64,000 nucleotides of DNA from Onchidella celtica (GCA_963931925.1 OZ007579.1:42387197-42451196), one strand, 5' to 3'; counted from the stretch's first letter, positions 32,880 to 45,537 are shown. The notes: generated by a model not told the origin, from the letters alone. Program-made: numbers and translations.

Positions 32880-34151
32880 ATCCTGGTGTGCCTTATTCGT
32901 GCAACTTGTCCCATAGCATTCCTTGCATGCAAATGAACACTCTAGTCCATGTTTCTTGCAGCTACACTTCGAGCTCCTGCAGTCTGTCTTGCAGATACAT
33001 CAAACGACTGTCAGGAGATTTGGAGGGGCCGGGGAAGATCAGTGTGAATGGCGTAAGGTGGCTTTGGTGATGTTTCCATCCCCATTTTGTTGGATCCATA
33101 TCACTTGGCTGGGAGGTCCACTCTTTGACTTGATAACAGACTCTCTAGCTGTGGAACTTTGCTGGTGCTGATGTTCGGGGGTGGGTGGGGGGGGGGGGGT
33201 TCTGTGGCTCAACCGAATATGTTCCTGCAGCAGTTTTCTTTATGAATCTGTGATATCGAGCAGTGTCTAGAGAAACTACACTAGGGCAGCCATACAAGAG
33301 CAACACTGCCTTCTCACCAAACACAGTCACTGAATCTTTATTGGGTGCACTGAGAAATGATCTGGCAATGTCCTGGAATGTGAGATTTGACTGATGCTTA
33401 ACCGAAGATCTTTTTCTGAGACCATAAAGACGTGACGTGGAATCACATCCAAGCAGGGCATGAGTGAAAAGAAGATACTGTCAACGTGGTCTGAGTGCTA
33501 ACTTTGTTCCATGAATATCCCGTACAGTCTGTTCTTGCCTATCAATATCTGATTTGAGACAAATCTCTCTTGAATCTGGATCCGCATGGTGGCAGAGCAG
33601 AACAAGAAGATCGGTATCTTCTCCACCTACGATGGTCGGTTTTGTTTTGGCAGATTCTGTAGCAGTTGTGGTTGTGAGTACATCTGCATCTCCTGTTGCT
33701 TGGAATTGTTTGCATTCCATGGAATTGGGAAGAAAGCAAATTAATGAATCTCTGTTTGTTTTCGAGATTTGATAATAAGGCTTCCTTCTTGCAACCCAGT
33801 CCCATCCTTCCATGGAACAACACTTTGTTTCCCTTTCATGCACGCCTCCTGATATGGGCAGTATCTTTACTTGAAGGCCCGCCAACATATCCGCCTAAAA
33901 CTATTGTTGCGACTTTGCATCTCCGTATTACGTAGTCAACTTATATTCCACATTATCTCATCATATGTTTGTCCTCTTGGCCTAGGGATGCGGTGAATCA
34001 GAGACCCATCATCCAAGACATAAGCCAGATCTTCCTCAGGTCCTGGTGTGCTCTTTGTGACTCCTGGAATTTTGTCATCAGCGAGGGTCTTGATTGAATC
34101 TGCAAAGTCGGACTTCTTTGCAGCTCTCATAAGACCTGAGGATTCAAACAT
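32880..34151 (-). pseudogene. Decayed multicopy PIN-like / CXC-type protein gene
   Basis: Minus-strand pieces occur in order but in shifting frames. First (34,151-33,936) AYVLDDGSLIHRIPRPRGQT, then about 33,930-33,830 KDTAHIRRRA, then ENKQRFINLLSSQFHGMQTI, then DADVLTTTTATESAKTKPTI followed by GGEDTDLLVLLCHHAD (33,690-33,580). Next, HALLGCDSTSRLYGLRK (33,470-33,420) and FGEKAVLLLYGC, and at the end a cysteine-rich CXC pattern, CICKTDC...CSCKKHGLEC (33,005-32,890). Frame changes lie near 33,840 and 33,695, stops are at 33,936, after HGTKLALRPR (33,481) and inside the CXC part, and a poly-C run (33,188-33,199) adds a break. I know this layout from many near-identical uncharacterised proteins of aquatic invertebrates; the acidic DTDLLVLL core suggests a PIN/FEN-like nuclease fold (inference). 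Confidence 0.65.
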
Positions 34152-35940
34152 AGATGTAAGAAATATAACTAGATCTATATTCCTTTTCTGGTTTGGGATG
34201 AGGTAAACCCTTCACAAACCACAAATATCACAATTCCTGACCTTAACCTTACAGGAGCCAAGCTCTAATCACTGATGATTGATAATGATACCTCCTTCTA
34301 TCATACATCCGAACGAAATCAACGGTGGTTTGTTTTTGAATGCCAAGGCAACAGAGAAAAGGCGAAAGGTTTTATATGGAACTTCTAAATTAAAGAAAAA
34401 AAAAATCAATGCTGCACATAATCTTATCCATTGCAAGCAACTGCTGTCCATCATCACCTTTGATGCCATAAACGTCGACGAAATCGCCATCTGTGTTCGT
34501 CAGTGAAATAATTTATTCATTAAATAATATGTTGAATATCTTCATCGTTCCCTTTAAGGATGCCACAACCTCTGGCGTCATTCAAAAGAGAAGCATTTCT
34601 GGTTTTTTGACATGATGATTTCGACGTGGACGGCCCGGGAAGCGAGCACGAGAATGGGGAACAGAAGTTTCAAGCGAGTGAAAATCGGTCACGTGACGTT
34701 TGACGGCCAATAATCTGTCTCGATCCTCTTTTGTTGTTAGGAAAAAGCAGAATTTGTGTACACTCTAAAAGTGACTTTCATTGGACGAAATTTAAAGGTA
34801 GCGCCCTTCTGTACCAACCAGAGTGTAGAACAATGAAAGACCATTATATCGATACCAAAATTACTGAGGTATCGATTGAATAGCCGACCGTATCAGCTGT
34901 TGGAAATCCCCCTCTTTTCGATTACATTCAATAAATTTTCGTCAGTGTTACTGATGCTCACACGATTCAAAATTAAGTTTCAGGCACTTACCGTCCTCAA
35001 AGAGCACTGTCATGTAGAGAAAGAATAGTAATGAGATTAAGCGTTTTCAAAAATACTAAAAGCTCCAAATCTATAAGATTGACCCTATTTTGTAACGATT
35101 TTCTCTAATCACATAATATCTTATTTTAAAAGAAAATAGCGGCAGGGAGGATTCATTGTGGTCCAGTTTTTTTGTGTGTTTTTTGCTAGAAAGACAGTTT
35201 AAAAAATAATACAATTAATTTTCTTAAATATCAACTAAACCAGTCCAATCTCTTTTTCATCAGCTAATTGTGTTGCATTCAGTTTCACGTATTTTTAAAT
35301 AAAGATTTGTAAAAATGTGTACCATGAACTTTTTTGTGGCTCCCTATAATATGCCCCCAGCACCGGAACGGCATTAATACGCGTTCAATTCCGTTCGCAC
35401 AATTTCCCTGAAATCTGTAATAAGACTGTAGAATATGGGAAGCTCTTTAGACCAAAGAAAGAGATGGATAAAACAGTGGGTTAGTAAGTTTATTCTGGAT
35501 AATATCGACCTCATCTAGAACATTTAAAAAAAACATAGTAAAATAACAATACCTTTGACTCCAGATATTATTACGAGACAATTAAAGAAGCTGCTAACGT
35601 ATACTGTATATAGATTTGTGAGATAACATAAAGCATTGTTTACAAAACACCACTTTAATAAATTGCACATCTGGGAATAAGCGTGGCCACTCTGATTAGA
35701 TTGTAACCATCTTGTTCCACCCATGTTGCTGCAACCAACTTCACAGCAACAACCAGGCATCTCTGAAACACTTTCTTCTCGAGGTAACGCTGACAGGCCT
35801 AGTTAAACGGTTCCACAAAGCCAAACAATATTGCGGAAGACACCAAACAAACCCTGCTGTGTCATACGCATTCCACCTATTGAGCTATTTCGGAGTCGGC
35901 AACTACCAACTACTCTTTCAACAGGTTGTAATCGTGCTGT
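34151..35940. other. No gene recognised
   Basis: AT-rich sequence with small open frames lacking domains or splice sites. Nothing repeated is obvious. Confidence 0.55.
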
Positions 35941-35944
35941 TATG

Positions 35945-36095
35945 ATGTTTGTATGGAGTTGTGAGATGAATGGTGAAATACATGCAGTGAGTGACTGGTG
36001 ACTTTATCAAATGTCAAGAATTTGTATGTATGGAGTTGTGAGATGAATGGTGAAATACATGCAGTGAGTGACTGGTGACTTTATCAAATGACAAG
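35945..36095 (+). repeat. 77-bp tandem array, left part
   Basis: GTATGGAGTTGTGAGATGAA occurs at 35,951 and 36,028, 77 bp apart. The array resumes at 42,721 beyond the LTR retrotransposon. Confidence 0.9.
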
Positions 36096-36715
36096 TGTAG
36101 CATCTGCGGGCTACCCCTTGCCCTCCCCCGGTTTTGTTGTTGTGCTGGTGGCTGAGCATGTGTCCACTACTTTTTTCATTTTATTGTTGACAACCGCCAG
36201 AGTGTACTGTACCCAGTGACCTGACCTGCTTTTTCTAGTGAGTAGTTTTTTTCCTCGGTCGCTTGTTGTCAGGTGTTTTGACTCGTTCAGTAAATATTAG
36301 TATGTTCCCGAATATTCGATAACGTTGTGGATACGAATGTTTACGCCAGATTTGGCCTTGAGTGATGTAACCTGATGACGTATTGATGCGTGATTGGTTA
36401 GTTTGTGCGAGGGCAAAGGTAACGTTTATTTCGGGAACTTTCTGTAGGAATGTTTATATATATAGACCTGTGTGAGTGGTTGGTCGGTGAGTAAGTGAGT
36501 TTCCTTTTGTGTGGCGTAGATATTTAGTTTCGCTGGTGTCTTCCTAGTAATTTATTGTTCACTATACAGTTATTAAACTTTAGTATTATTTAATCTATCG
36601 TCGGATCTCGTGTTTATTTATTTTACAGCTGTAATAGTTTCGTTTTCTAAAGGTTTTATTTAGATCAACTAACTCCCCCCTACTATAACGTGCTAGAACA
36701 ACCTCAGCTGTTACA
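36096..36715 (+). repeat. 5' LTR
   Basis: TGTAGCATCTGCGGGCTACC to CAGCTGTTACA. TTTATATATATAGACC near 36,452 is a likely TATA box. It matches the 3' LTR except for a cluster of changes at 36,653-36,662. Confidence 0.95.
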
Positions 36716-36718
36716 TAT

Positions 36719-36736
36719 TGGGGGCTCGTCCGGGAT
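36719..36736 (+). promoter_or_regulatory. Primer-binding site, tRNA-Pro type
   Basis: TGGGGGCTCGTCCGGGAT, 18 of 18 bases identical to the classical tRNA-Pro primer-binding site used by many gammaretroviruses. It begins 3 bp after the LTR end. It would prime minus-strand DNA synthesis. Confidence 0.9.
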
Positions 36737-36823
36737 CCGACCATATTCGAGCGGACCAGATCAAAATTACTAGATTTATTTACATAGTTTATTGTAGAAT
36801 ATCATCGACAAGCTATCTACAAC

Positions 36824-39800
36824 ATGTCGGAGGTTATTGGAAGGCTTAGCCAGGAAGCAGACGCTATGGAGCTCACTGGGCAGGAGAGACGGGACTACCT
36901 CCGTGAAGGCCTAGAAAGAGAAAGACAGCTGGAGGCTCAACGACAGGAGAAGGAGGCTGAACGACAGGCTCATGAGAAGAAGGCTCAACGACAGGAGAAG
37001 GAGGCTGAACGACAGGCTCATGAGAAGGAGGCTGAACGACAGCTGGAAAGGGAAAAGATGAACCACGAGTTGGAGATAGAGAGGATGCGCCAGCAACGTG
37101 GAGGCAACGACTCAGCGCAGAAGACCGACGACCACGCCAGTTCTAAGAGACCCAAGCTACCTGCATTTCAGGACAAGAAGGACGATCTGGATAGCTGGTT
37201 GCGGCGGTTTGAGAGGTTTGCCGAGACAGCTGAATGGCCCAGATCCACCTGGACGACATCACTGTCTGCCCTGCTGACTGGGAGAGCTTTGGAGTGCTTC
37301 TGCAGACTACCGATCGACGAAGCCAAGGACTACGACAAGGTCAAGGAAGCGTTGCAGAAGAGGTACAACCTGTCAGAGGACGGATACAGACTCATGTTCA
37401 GACAAGGTAAGCCTGAAGATGGAGAAGATGTTGGAATGTTTTTGACCAGGATCAAGACCTATCTAGAGAGGTGGATAAAGCTGTCGAAGACGGAGGAGAC
37501 CTATGAAGGAGTGAGAGATCTGTTCGTCAGAGAGCAATTCATGGATGCCTGCCCACCAGACCTTGCAACCCATGTGAGGGAGAGGAAACCAAAGACGCTA
37601 CAGGACATCGCAGATTCAGCGGAGGCGTACCTGGTAGCGAGGAACCGGACGCTCAGCGGGAGCGCCAGACTGCAGAGCCGGCCAGTGCGACAGAGGCCCA
37701 ACGGAGACAGAAGCCCACAGGTCTGCCATAGGTGCCAGAGGCCGGGACACAAGGCGACGGAGTGTCGTGCAAAGTTAAACGACAAAGGTGAGTTGAAATG
37801 TTACCTTTGTGGAAAGCCAGGCCACGTTCGGAGGATGTGTCCAGCCCAGAAGGATATGGGACGAGGCAAGCCGAACAAGGCGGCGGCGGCCGTAGTGATA
37901 GCGGCGGACGAGTCGTCGAGACAGGATGCGACGACGGCTGACACCAGCATCAACGTTCAAGCGGTAATGAAGGACGGGAAGCTACAGTTAGCGGTGCCTG
38001 TTGCGTGCGGAGGATGCAGTGACGGAAGGACCGTGGAGAAGCTGAAGTTACCAGTGATGAAGGGCTTGATTGGAAATCGAGCGGTAGATGTCCTAAGAGA
38101 TACCGGCTGTGAAGGTGTAGTGGTGCGGCGAGCACTGGTGGACGACGGACAGCTCACCGGTGGGAAGAAACTTATCGCGAGGATCGATAACTCCTTGCTA
38201 GCGGCGGAGGAAGCCGTTATCGACGTGAAGACGCCTTACCTGACGGGCAAAGTGACGGCGCTGTGTCTCCCGGAGACCATCTGCGACCTAGTAGTCGGGA
38301 ACGTGGACGGAGCGAAGGATCCGTACGACCCTGATACTGAGGTGATGGTAGGAGCGGTGACCACGAGGGCCCAGGAGAAGAGGAAGGACCGGTCTACGTC
38401 GCTGAAGGTGCCGAGGGCAGAACGGCACGCGGGAGTGGATAGAAAGGAACTTATCCGACTCCAAGAAGAAGACGAAGTCATTAGGAAGTTAGAGCAGAAG
38501 AAGATCCCAACTAATAGAGGCAATAAATCTGTTCATTTTGAGAAACATGGAGGAGTACTGTACCGGATCTACAAGGACCTGAGACAGGCGACGGTTATAA
38601 GGCAAGTGGTACTACCCGAGAAACTGAGAGAGTATGTACTGAGTGTAGCCCACGACTCGATCGTCGGAGGACACCTCGGCGTGAAGAAAACCAAAGACAG
38701 AGTTATGAGCAATTTTTATTGGCCTGGAATTGAAGGTGACGTCGCGAGATATTGCCGCTCATGCGACATATGCCAGAGGACGGTGAACAAAGGATCGACC
38801 CCAAAGGTGCACCTGCAGAGTATGCCAGTAGTGGACGTACCATTTAGGCGAGTGGCCGTGGACTTAGTAGGACCTATCGACCCCCCAAGTGAAGGTGGAC
38901 ATCGGTATATCCTGGTGTACATAGACTACGCTACTCGTTACCCCGAAGCCACACCCTTGAAGAAGATCGACGCAGAAACGGTAGCAGAAGCCTTAGTGAA
39001 CATCTACAGCCGTTTGGGTGTGCCCGAAGAGATCTTGTCTGACCAAGGGACCCAGTTTATGTCAGATGTCATGAAGGAAACGAATAGACTACTGGGAATT
39101 CGACAGTCGACCACTACAGTCTACCATCCTATGTGCAACGGGTTGGTGGAGCGATTTAACGGCACACTGAAGAAGACCTTAAGGCGACTGTGCGCAGAGC
39201 AACCCAAGCAGTGGCACAGATACATCAACCCGCTGCTCTTCGCATATCGTGAAGTTCCCCAAGAGTCGACCAAGTTTGCCCCATTCGAGTTGCTGTATGG
39301 GAGAACTGTGAGAGGACCAGTGCACATCTTACGACAACTATGGACCAAGGACGTAGAGGAGCCGGAAACGAAGACCAGTTACCAGTACGTCATGGAACTA
39401 CGTGAGAGGCTGGAGGATACATGGAAGTTAGCGACGGAAGAACTCTCCAAGGCTCAAGGTAGACAGAAGACCTACTACGACCGGAAGGCGCGAGAGAGGA
39501 AGTTCCGCCCGGGAGATGAAGTGTTGGTGCTACTGCCGACGAACACTAACAAGCTCCTAGTCCAATGGAAGGGACCATATAAGGTAGTCTCAGTTGTCGG
39601 TGTTAACGACTATAGAGTCAAGATGGGTGCAAAAGAAAAGACCTTGCACGCCAACCTCCTCAAGAGATACATTCCAAGGACGTCAAAAGCAGCAGCAGTG
39701 GCAATGGAACCGAGACCTATTATGACCGAGATGTGTGGGATGGACAACAGTAGGAGAGATACCACGCCTGAACATGTCAACGCCATAAAGGACGGCGGCG

Positions 39801-41119
39801 GTGATAGTGCTGAGACTGTACTGGCAGAGGACGACATGATGGACAAGAGTCAACCCGTGGAGTCAGCTGGCATGACAATCATCGAGGACTGCGACCTGGA
39901 AGGCGACAACGGTGGAACGACGGAGGACCTTGCCGACCTAGGAAGCTGGGACCAGAATGAAGGCTACAGAGATGTCCAGTATGGAACGCAACTGACATCG
40001 GAACAACGTCAAGAACTCTGCGATGTGGTGAAGAATTACCAGCACGTCTTCACCAATCTCCCTGGATGCTGTCAGTTGGGTGAACATCGCATCGACCTGA
40101 CGACAGAAGTACCAGTTCGTCAACGACCATACCCGGTGCCCTACGCTATGCGCGACTTATTGAAGGAGGAGCTTAGTACCATGGAACGGCTGGGCATAAT
40201 TCGAAGGAGCTCATCAGCTTATGCTTCACCTGTTGTTGTCGTCAAGAAGAAGGACGGATCCAACCGAGTCTGCATCGACTACAGGAGGTTAAACAAGATC
40301 ACAGTATTCGACCCTCATCCGACAGCAGCGCCATTAGAAGTGTTTCAGAGTCTCTCGAGAGGAAAATTATTCTCTCGGATTGACCTGAGCAAGGGATACT
40401 GGCAAGTGAAAGTTCGAGAGCAAGACATTCCCAAGACGGCGTTCGTCACCATGGGCGAACACTATGAATTCATTCGGATGCCTTTTGGGATGATGAACTC
40501 AGGAGCCACGCTGAACAGGATCGTAAAGACATTGATCCGTGGAATGAACAATGTGACAGCATATGTGGACGACCTGCTGATTCATACAGAGACATTCGAC
40601 GAGCATGTGAAGACTCTCAAGGACTTACTGCAGAGGATGGACCAAGCTGGATTAACTGCAAGACCATCGAAGTGTCTGATTGGAACGTCTGAAGTAGACT
40701 TTGTTGGACACTTAGTGGGAGAAGGTATGATTGGCCTGTTAGAAGAGAATGTATGTAAGGTACGAGACGCACCCAGACCCACCACTAAGAAGGAAGTGAA
40801 AGCATTCTTAGGATTAGTGGGATACTACCATGAATTTATTCCTAACTTTTCAGCGATTGCATCACCATTGTCTGATTTACTTAGAAAGGGTCAGCCCAAT
40901 ATAGTTCAGTGGGATGAAACGCAGGAGAAAGCGTACACCTCTTTGAAGAATGTCATTATCTCCAAACCCGTGTTATGTTTGCCAGATTTTTCCAAAGAGT
41001 TTGTCTTAGCAACTGATGCATGCAGGAACACGAGGGAAAGTTGTACCCTGTGGCATATGCTAGTCGTAAGCTATTGCCTCGTGAGACAAAATATTCGGTC
41101 TCAGAGCGCGAATGTTTAG
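36824..41119 (+). pseudogene. gag-pol polyprotein, frameshifted within RNase H
   Basis: The 1,431-codon frame starts at ATG 36,824. Domains by residue: charged coiled-coil with a tandem QEKEAERQAHEK repeat (35-85); gag core (110-275); two CCHC knuckles, CHRCQRPGHKATEC (301) and CYLCGKPGHVRRMC (326); protease with DTG at 426-428; integrase zinc finger H610, H617, C644, C647; integrase core D680, D740, E776 (DD35E); GPY module with GPY at 917; acidic linker 950-1,040; reverse transcriptase with RIDLSKGYWQV (D1187) and YVDD (1,247-1,250); RNase H beginning FVLATDA near 1,398. Right after that a block of roughly eight or nine codons present in relatives is missing, and the frame shifts. The remaining RNase H lies in the frame 41,020-41,337. 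Gag and pol share one frame with no slip site between them. Confidence 0.92.
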
Positions 41120-41337
41120 CTATTGTTTGGGCTGTAAAAAAGTTTACTTTGTATTTGTATGGAAAGGAGTTTGTGCTCCAAACTGACCATCGGTCATTAG
41201 AGTTTTTGAACTCTGCCAAGTTTGACAGTCCAAAGTTATTACGATGGAGTTTATTTTTACAGTCTTATCGATTCAGGATTCACTACGTAAAAGGCAGAGA
41301 AAATGTCTGTGGCGATTTCCTGAGCAGGGTATTTTAA
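41020..41337 (+). pseudogene. RNase H remainder of the LTR element
   Basis: Continues pol in another frame after the deletion at about 41,018: YPVAYASRKLLPRE, SERECLAIVWAVKKF, LQTDHRSLEFL and IHYVKGRENVCGDFLSR, then a stop. These carry the later catalytic positions (E in SERE, D in TDH). The joined protein is not written out. Confidence 0.9.
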
Positions 41338-42099
41338 AGTAGTACACTATCAGTGAAATGCATTGTAACCCATACTTTTGCCTACTAGATGAATTTCTAG
41401 GACGGCAGTATTGTACTGTAATTGGGGACATAGTTCATCTGTGACTGAATATTGAATTGATGGCTGATAGAGAGTCATGATGTGTTAGTCACATTTTGAT
41501 TTTATGCTATGTCATATTAGTTACCAATGGAACTTGGTGTAAATTTTGGAAAATGTAACCCAAATGGGGACTGCGAGCAAGCAGTGTTTGTGTTATATTG
41601 CAATGTTGTAACTTGTTTTGACCTAATATGATGAAGAAAGACCCTGATCAGTGGTCGGTATGTATTGGTATTTTTGCCATTGTACGTATGAGTTATACAT
41701 TTTGGAGATAACCATGTTATGTACAACAAGTCATATGCTATGATTCGTGCACGAAGCATTATGTAAACGATGGGCCATCGTTTCACCTTATATGATTTGT
41801 AATAATATCATTGACCATTGTTTCACCACAGTGGTGGCGTTGTGTTATTTTGACCAGTAGGCCTACTATTGGGAAGCAATGACGGTATTGTATTAGTTAT
41901 GGTATTAGTGATGCAAAGTACACTGCATTGTATTGTATTTGTGATGACATTCGGGAAGACACTGAAATTGTTATTAATTGTAATAGAATTAGCAACTACC
42001 TTTGTGAGATTGGGAGTGCTATAAGATTATTTCACGATAGTGCAGACGCTGTATAATGTTTTTGGAGTTGAAAGATATTCAACTTAAATTAGGGAGTTG
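41338..42099 (+). other. 3' untranslated part of the LTR element
   Basis: AT-rich, no env or other frame. A weak polypurine tract AGGGAG lies directly before the 3' LTR (42,091-42,096). Confidence 0.7.
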
Positions 42100-42720
42100 T
42101 GTAGCATCTGCGGGCTACCCCTTGCCCTCCCCCGGTTTTGTTGTTGTGCTGGTGGCTGAGCATGTGTCCACTACTTTTTTCATTTTATTGTTGACAACCG
42201 CCAGAGTGTACTGTACCCAGTGACCTGACCTGCTTTTTCTAGTGAGTAGTTTTTTTCCTCGGTCGCTTGTTGTCAGGTGTTTTGACTCGTTCAGTAAATA
42301 TTAGTATGTTCCCGAATATTCGATAACGTTGTGGATACGAATGTTTACGCCAGATTTGGCCTTGAGTGATGTAACCTGATGACGTATTGATGCGTGATTG
42401 GTTAGTTTGTGCGAGGGCAAAGGTAACGTTTATTTCGGGAACTTTCTGTAGGAATGTTTATATATATAGACCTGTGTGAGTGGTTGGTCGGTGAGTAAGT
42501 GAGTTTCCTTTTGTGTGGCGTAGATATTTAGTTTCGCTGGTGTCTTCCTAGTAATTTATTGTTCACTATACAGTTATTAAACTTTAGTATTATTTAATCT
42601 ATCGTCGGATCTCGTGTTTATTTATTTTACAGCTGTAATAGTTTCGTTTTCTAAAGGGTTGTAGTTAGATCAACTAACTCCCCCCTACTATAACGTGCTA
42701 GAACAACCTCAGCTGTTACA
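42100..42720 (+). repeat. 3' LTR
   Basis: Matches 36,096-36,715 except near 42,656-42,665 (GGGTTGTAGTTAG instead of GGTTTTATTTAG). Confidence 0.95.
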
Positions 42721-43080
42721 ACAAGAATTTGTATGTATGGAGTTGTGGGACGAATGGTGGAATACTTGCAGTGAGTGACTGGTGACTTTATCAAATAACA
42801 AGAATTTGTATGTATGGAGTTGTGGGACGAATTGTGGAATACTTGCAGTGAGTGACTTGTGACTTTATCAAATGTCAAGAATTTGTATGTATGGAGTTGT
42901 GGGATGAATGGTGGAATATTTGCAGTGAGTGACTGGTGACTTTATCAATTACCAAGAATTTGTATGTATGAAGTTATGGGGTGAGTGGTGGAATGCGTGT
43001 AGTGAGTGACTTTATTAAATGCCAAGAATTTGTTTGTACGGAATTGTAGGTTGAATGGTGGAATACCTGTACTGGTATCT
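42721..43080 (+). repeat. 77-bp tandem array, right part
   Basis: GTATGGAGTTGTGGGA-type units start at 42,735, 42,812, 42,889, 42,966 and about 43,036, drifting towards the right end. The same unit lies left of the retrotransposon. Confidence 0.9.
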
Positions 43081-45430
43081 CAGAATGTGTGTTAAAATAA
43101 TGAAAAGTAAGACTTGTATACTGTATCATGCATGTATGTGTGTGTGTGTGTGCAAGGTGAGAAAAAGATTTTAGGCCTAAGAGGGAATATAATTCCTGAC
43201 TTGAAATGGAACATAGTCTTTATATTTTATGACATATGTTTGCCGCAAAGAGCACAAACTGCATTTTTGAGGTTGTTTCTGTTTCAGTTAACTTATCTTT
43301 GTTTCATTTATAATAGAGCCCCCTATAAATAAAGATGTTTTACACTCACTGATGTTTTGTTACTTTATCATTGACAGTGTGATATGAAAACATTGTGATA
43401 ACCAATGTTGAATAATGAAAGTTTACATTGTCTACACATCGCGACCTTACTTTTTGTTTCTTCCATCTCCATTCTCCGAAAAAGTGAAGATCTTTTAGTA
43501 TGTAGAAGAGCAACAAATGCACACTTTGACACTTGTTTAAAATGGGTTGTGACACTTATCAAGCTTTTTCATAATTCCGATTTATTCTAACTCCTTATCA
43601 CAATACTAAAGCTGCAAACGTTTAACGTCAAATATTATTTCTCAGTTGTGCATAAAGATTGGAGTTGGAACATTTATAAGAAGTAACTACTGTCATGATA
43701 TTATGACAACAAATAGACAAGACAATATTTCTGGATAAAGTAAAATTCCTGTAGTTTGTATTGTTGATGTGTGTGGTTGGAAAGTGGTAGTTCTGAACTT
43801 TGTGCTAAAATTATTATCTTCTTAGATTAAATTGATTCGGTTCTCACATAAACGTTTTAATCAGATATTACATTATGTACCATGGCAGAAACTCATCTAA
43901 ATAAATGTCAAAAAGTTTCTTGAAAATGCAAATAACTCAAAAATGGCATTGGTTTGATAAACTTGTAGATATTTAAGGCGCTCACACAAACGGATTCTAT
44001 TTATAGCTTTGATTCCATTCTTAAGCATAAATCATATTCTCCTAATGTTTGGCATGAGCAGCAGACTGTATTTAGACTTAAGCCTCAGCATGTAACCACC
44101 TTTCATCTCATTTACTGATGGCTGTATCCAGACAGGTTAGTTTGCATTGATCACTTTTATATTTGTGCAGTTTTTCACCTTATAAGATGTGTGTACACGG
44201 TTCTATGTTTTTTTATTCTATTGCATTTTAGAACTGATTCAAAACCGGCCTCACTGTTTCAACGATTCTAACTTAGAATAAGATATTTTTAAAAAAACAA
44301 CAAAAAAAAAAAGATTTTGTTTCACCGTTTCTAATACAGAACTGCAATAGAACTGTTGAACCATTTGATTGTATACAGATTTTAAATTGAGTGTGAAATT
44401 AAGTGAAATTAGAACTTTTTGTTCTAAATTTTTCAGCGCCAAATCACTTTATAACGATTATCGTTTTTATTCCAACTTCCATTCCTTGATGAATCATGGC
44501 AGGGTTTAAGACAAACAGCGACTTTATCACTTCCATTCGGAGCCCACCCCGCTTTGTATGATACCCATTCTCTAAACCACACACTTCAATCAGTTTCTTT
44601 TCCTCCTCTATCTGTCTTCATCTTCAAACAGGTTTTTGATTAGCGCGATAGCCAAAATTTCTTCACCGCTCAAGTTGATCCGATTCATTACCAGTTGTTA
44701 TTTGGGTTTAGCAAGATCATGTCACATTTTTGTTTTCTCCGTTGAAATGATTCGAGAGGATTAGAAACGAAACCGGAAAAGCCCATTCACAATTTTAACT
44801 TAAAAAGGCGCCAAAAATGTTCGAATGTAAAATCGGAACAATTTTGTATGCACTTTGATATTTAAAACTTTTACTTTGAGGTGTGTGTACACAGTTCGCA
44901 TAATATTTCCAAATTTCATCCCCTTTTTTAGAAACCGATATATTCTACAATTCCATTTCCAAATTTGTTTTGTGTTTCAACGGTGGGTACAATCCATTCT
45001 AACACGACGAAATACAGAAGACAACACTGACTGTGCTTTTCCAAAATAAAGGTACAGCGTATAGTTTTAACATGAAAAACTTGCACTAATGAACGCTCAT
45101 TTTCTCAATTGAATCATATTAAAAATCCCAACAAAACAACAATGAGACAAGACACAGTAAAGTTGATGCCTTGCCTCACTGATAACTATAGACAGCAAAT
45201 TTGTCAGCCAAATTAATTTTGAGGACTTGATCAAAGACCTAATAATAAGGAAAAAGGTACAAGAGAATCTGCTATAAATACAAGCATAAATTTATATAGG
45301 CAACAAAAAGATTTACAGTTATTGTCTTTTTATTCACTTAAGTTCAAATGTTATCTCTATCTGTATCTTCAATGTTAGAACGGAATAAAGAAAAGAAACA
45401 AGATGATTTGTTTATCTGCATAGTAATAAT
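43080..45430. other. No gene recognised
   Basis: AT-rich sequence with a short GT run at 43,135-43,153. No domain-bearing frame or clear splice pairs. Confidence 0.55.
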
Positions 45431-45436
45431 TCAATT

Positions 45437-45537
45437 TCTGTCTGTCTGTCCATCCGTATGTCTGTCTGTGGTCTGTCTGTCTGTCTGTGGTCTGTCTGTC
45501 TGTCTGTCTTTCTCCCTGCCTGTCCGTCTGTCTGTTT
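45437..45537. repeat. (CTGT)n microsatellite
   Basis: CTGT tetramers with TGTGGT interruptions. Confidence 0.95.

Larger units (their letters stand above)
36096..42720 (+). mobile_element. Ty3/Gypsy-type LTR retrotransposon, integrase-first (Gmr1-like order)
   Basis: LTRs of 620 and 621 bp (36,096-36,715 and 42,100-42,720), TG...CA ends, and a 5-bp target duplication ACAAG at 36,091-36,095 and 42,721-42,725. A primer-binding site lies 3 bp inside the left LTR. One long gag-pol frame encodes gag, protease, integrase and then reverse transcriptase and RNase H. Integrase before RT is the Ty1/copia order; among Gypsy-type elements it is described for the Gmr1 group. There is no env; 41,338-42,099 is noncoding. 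LTRs are almost identical, so insertion is recent, but RNase H carries a deletion. Confidence 0.95.
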
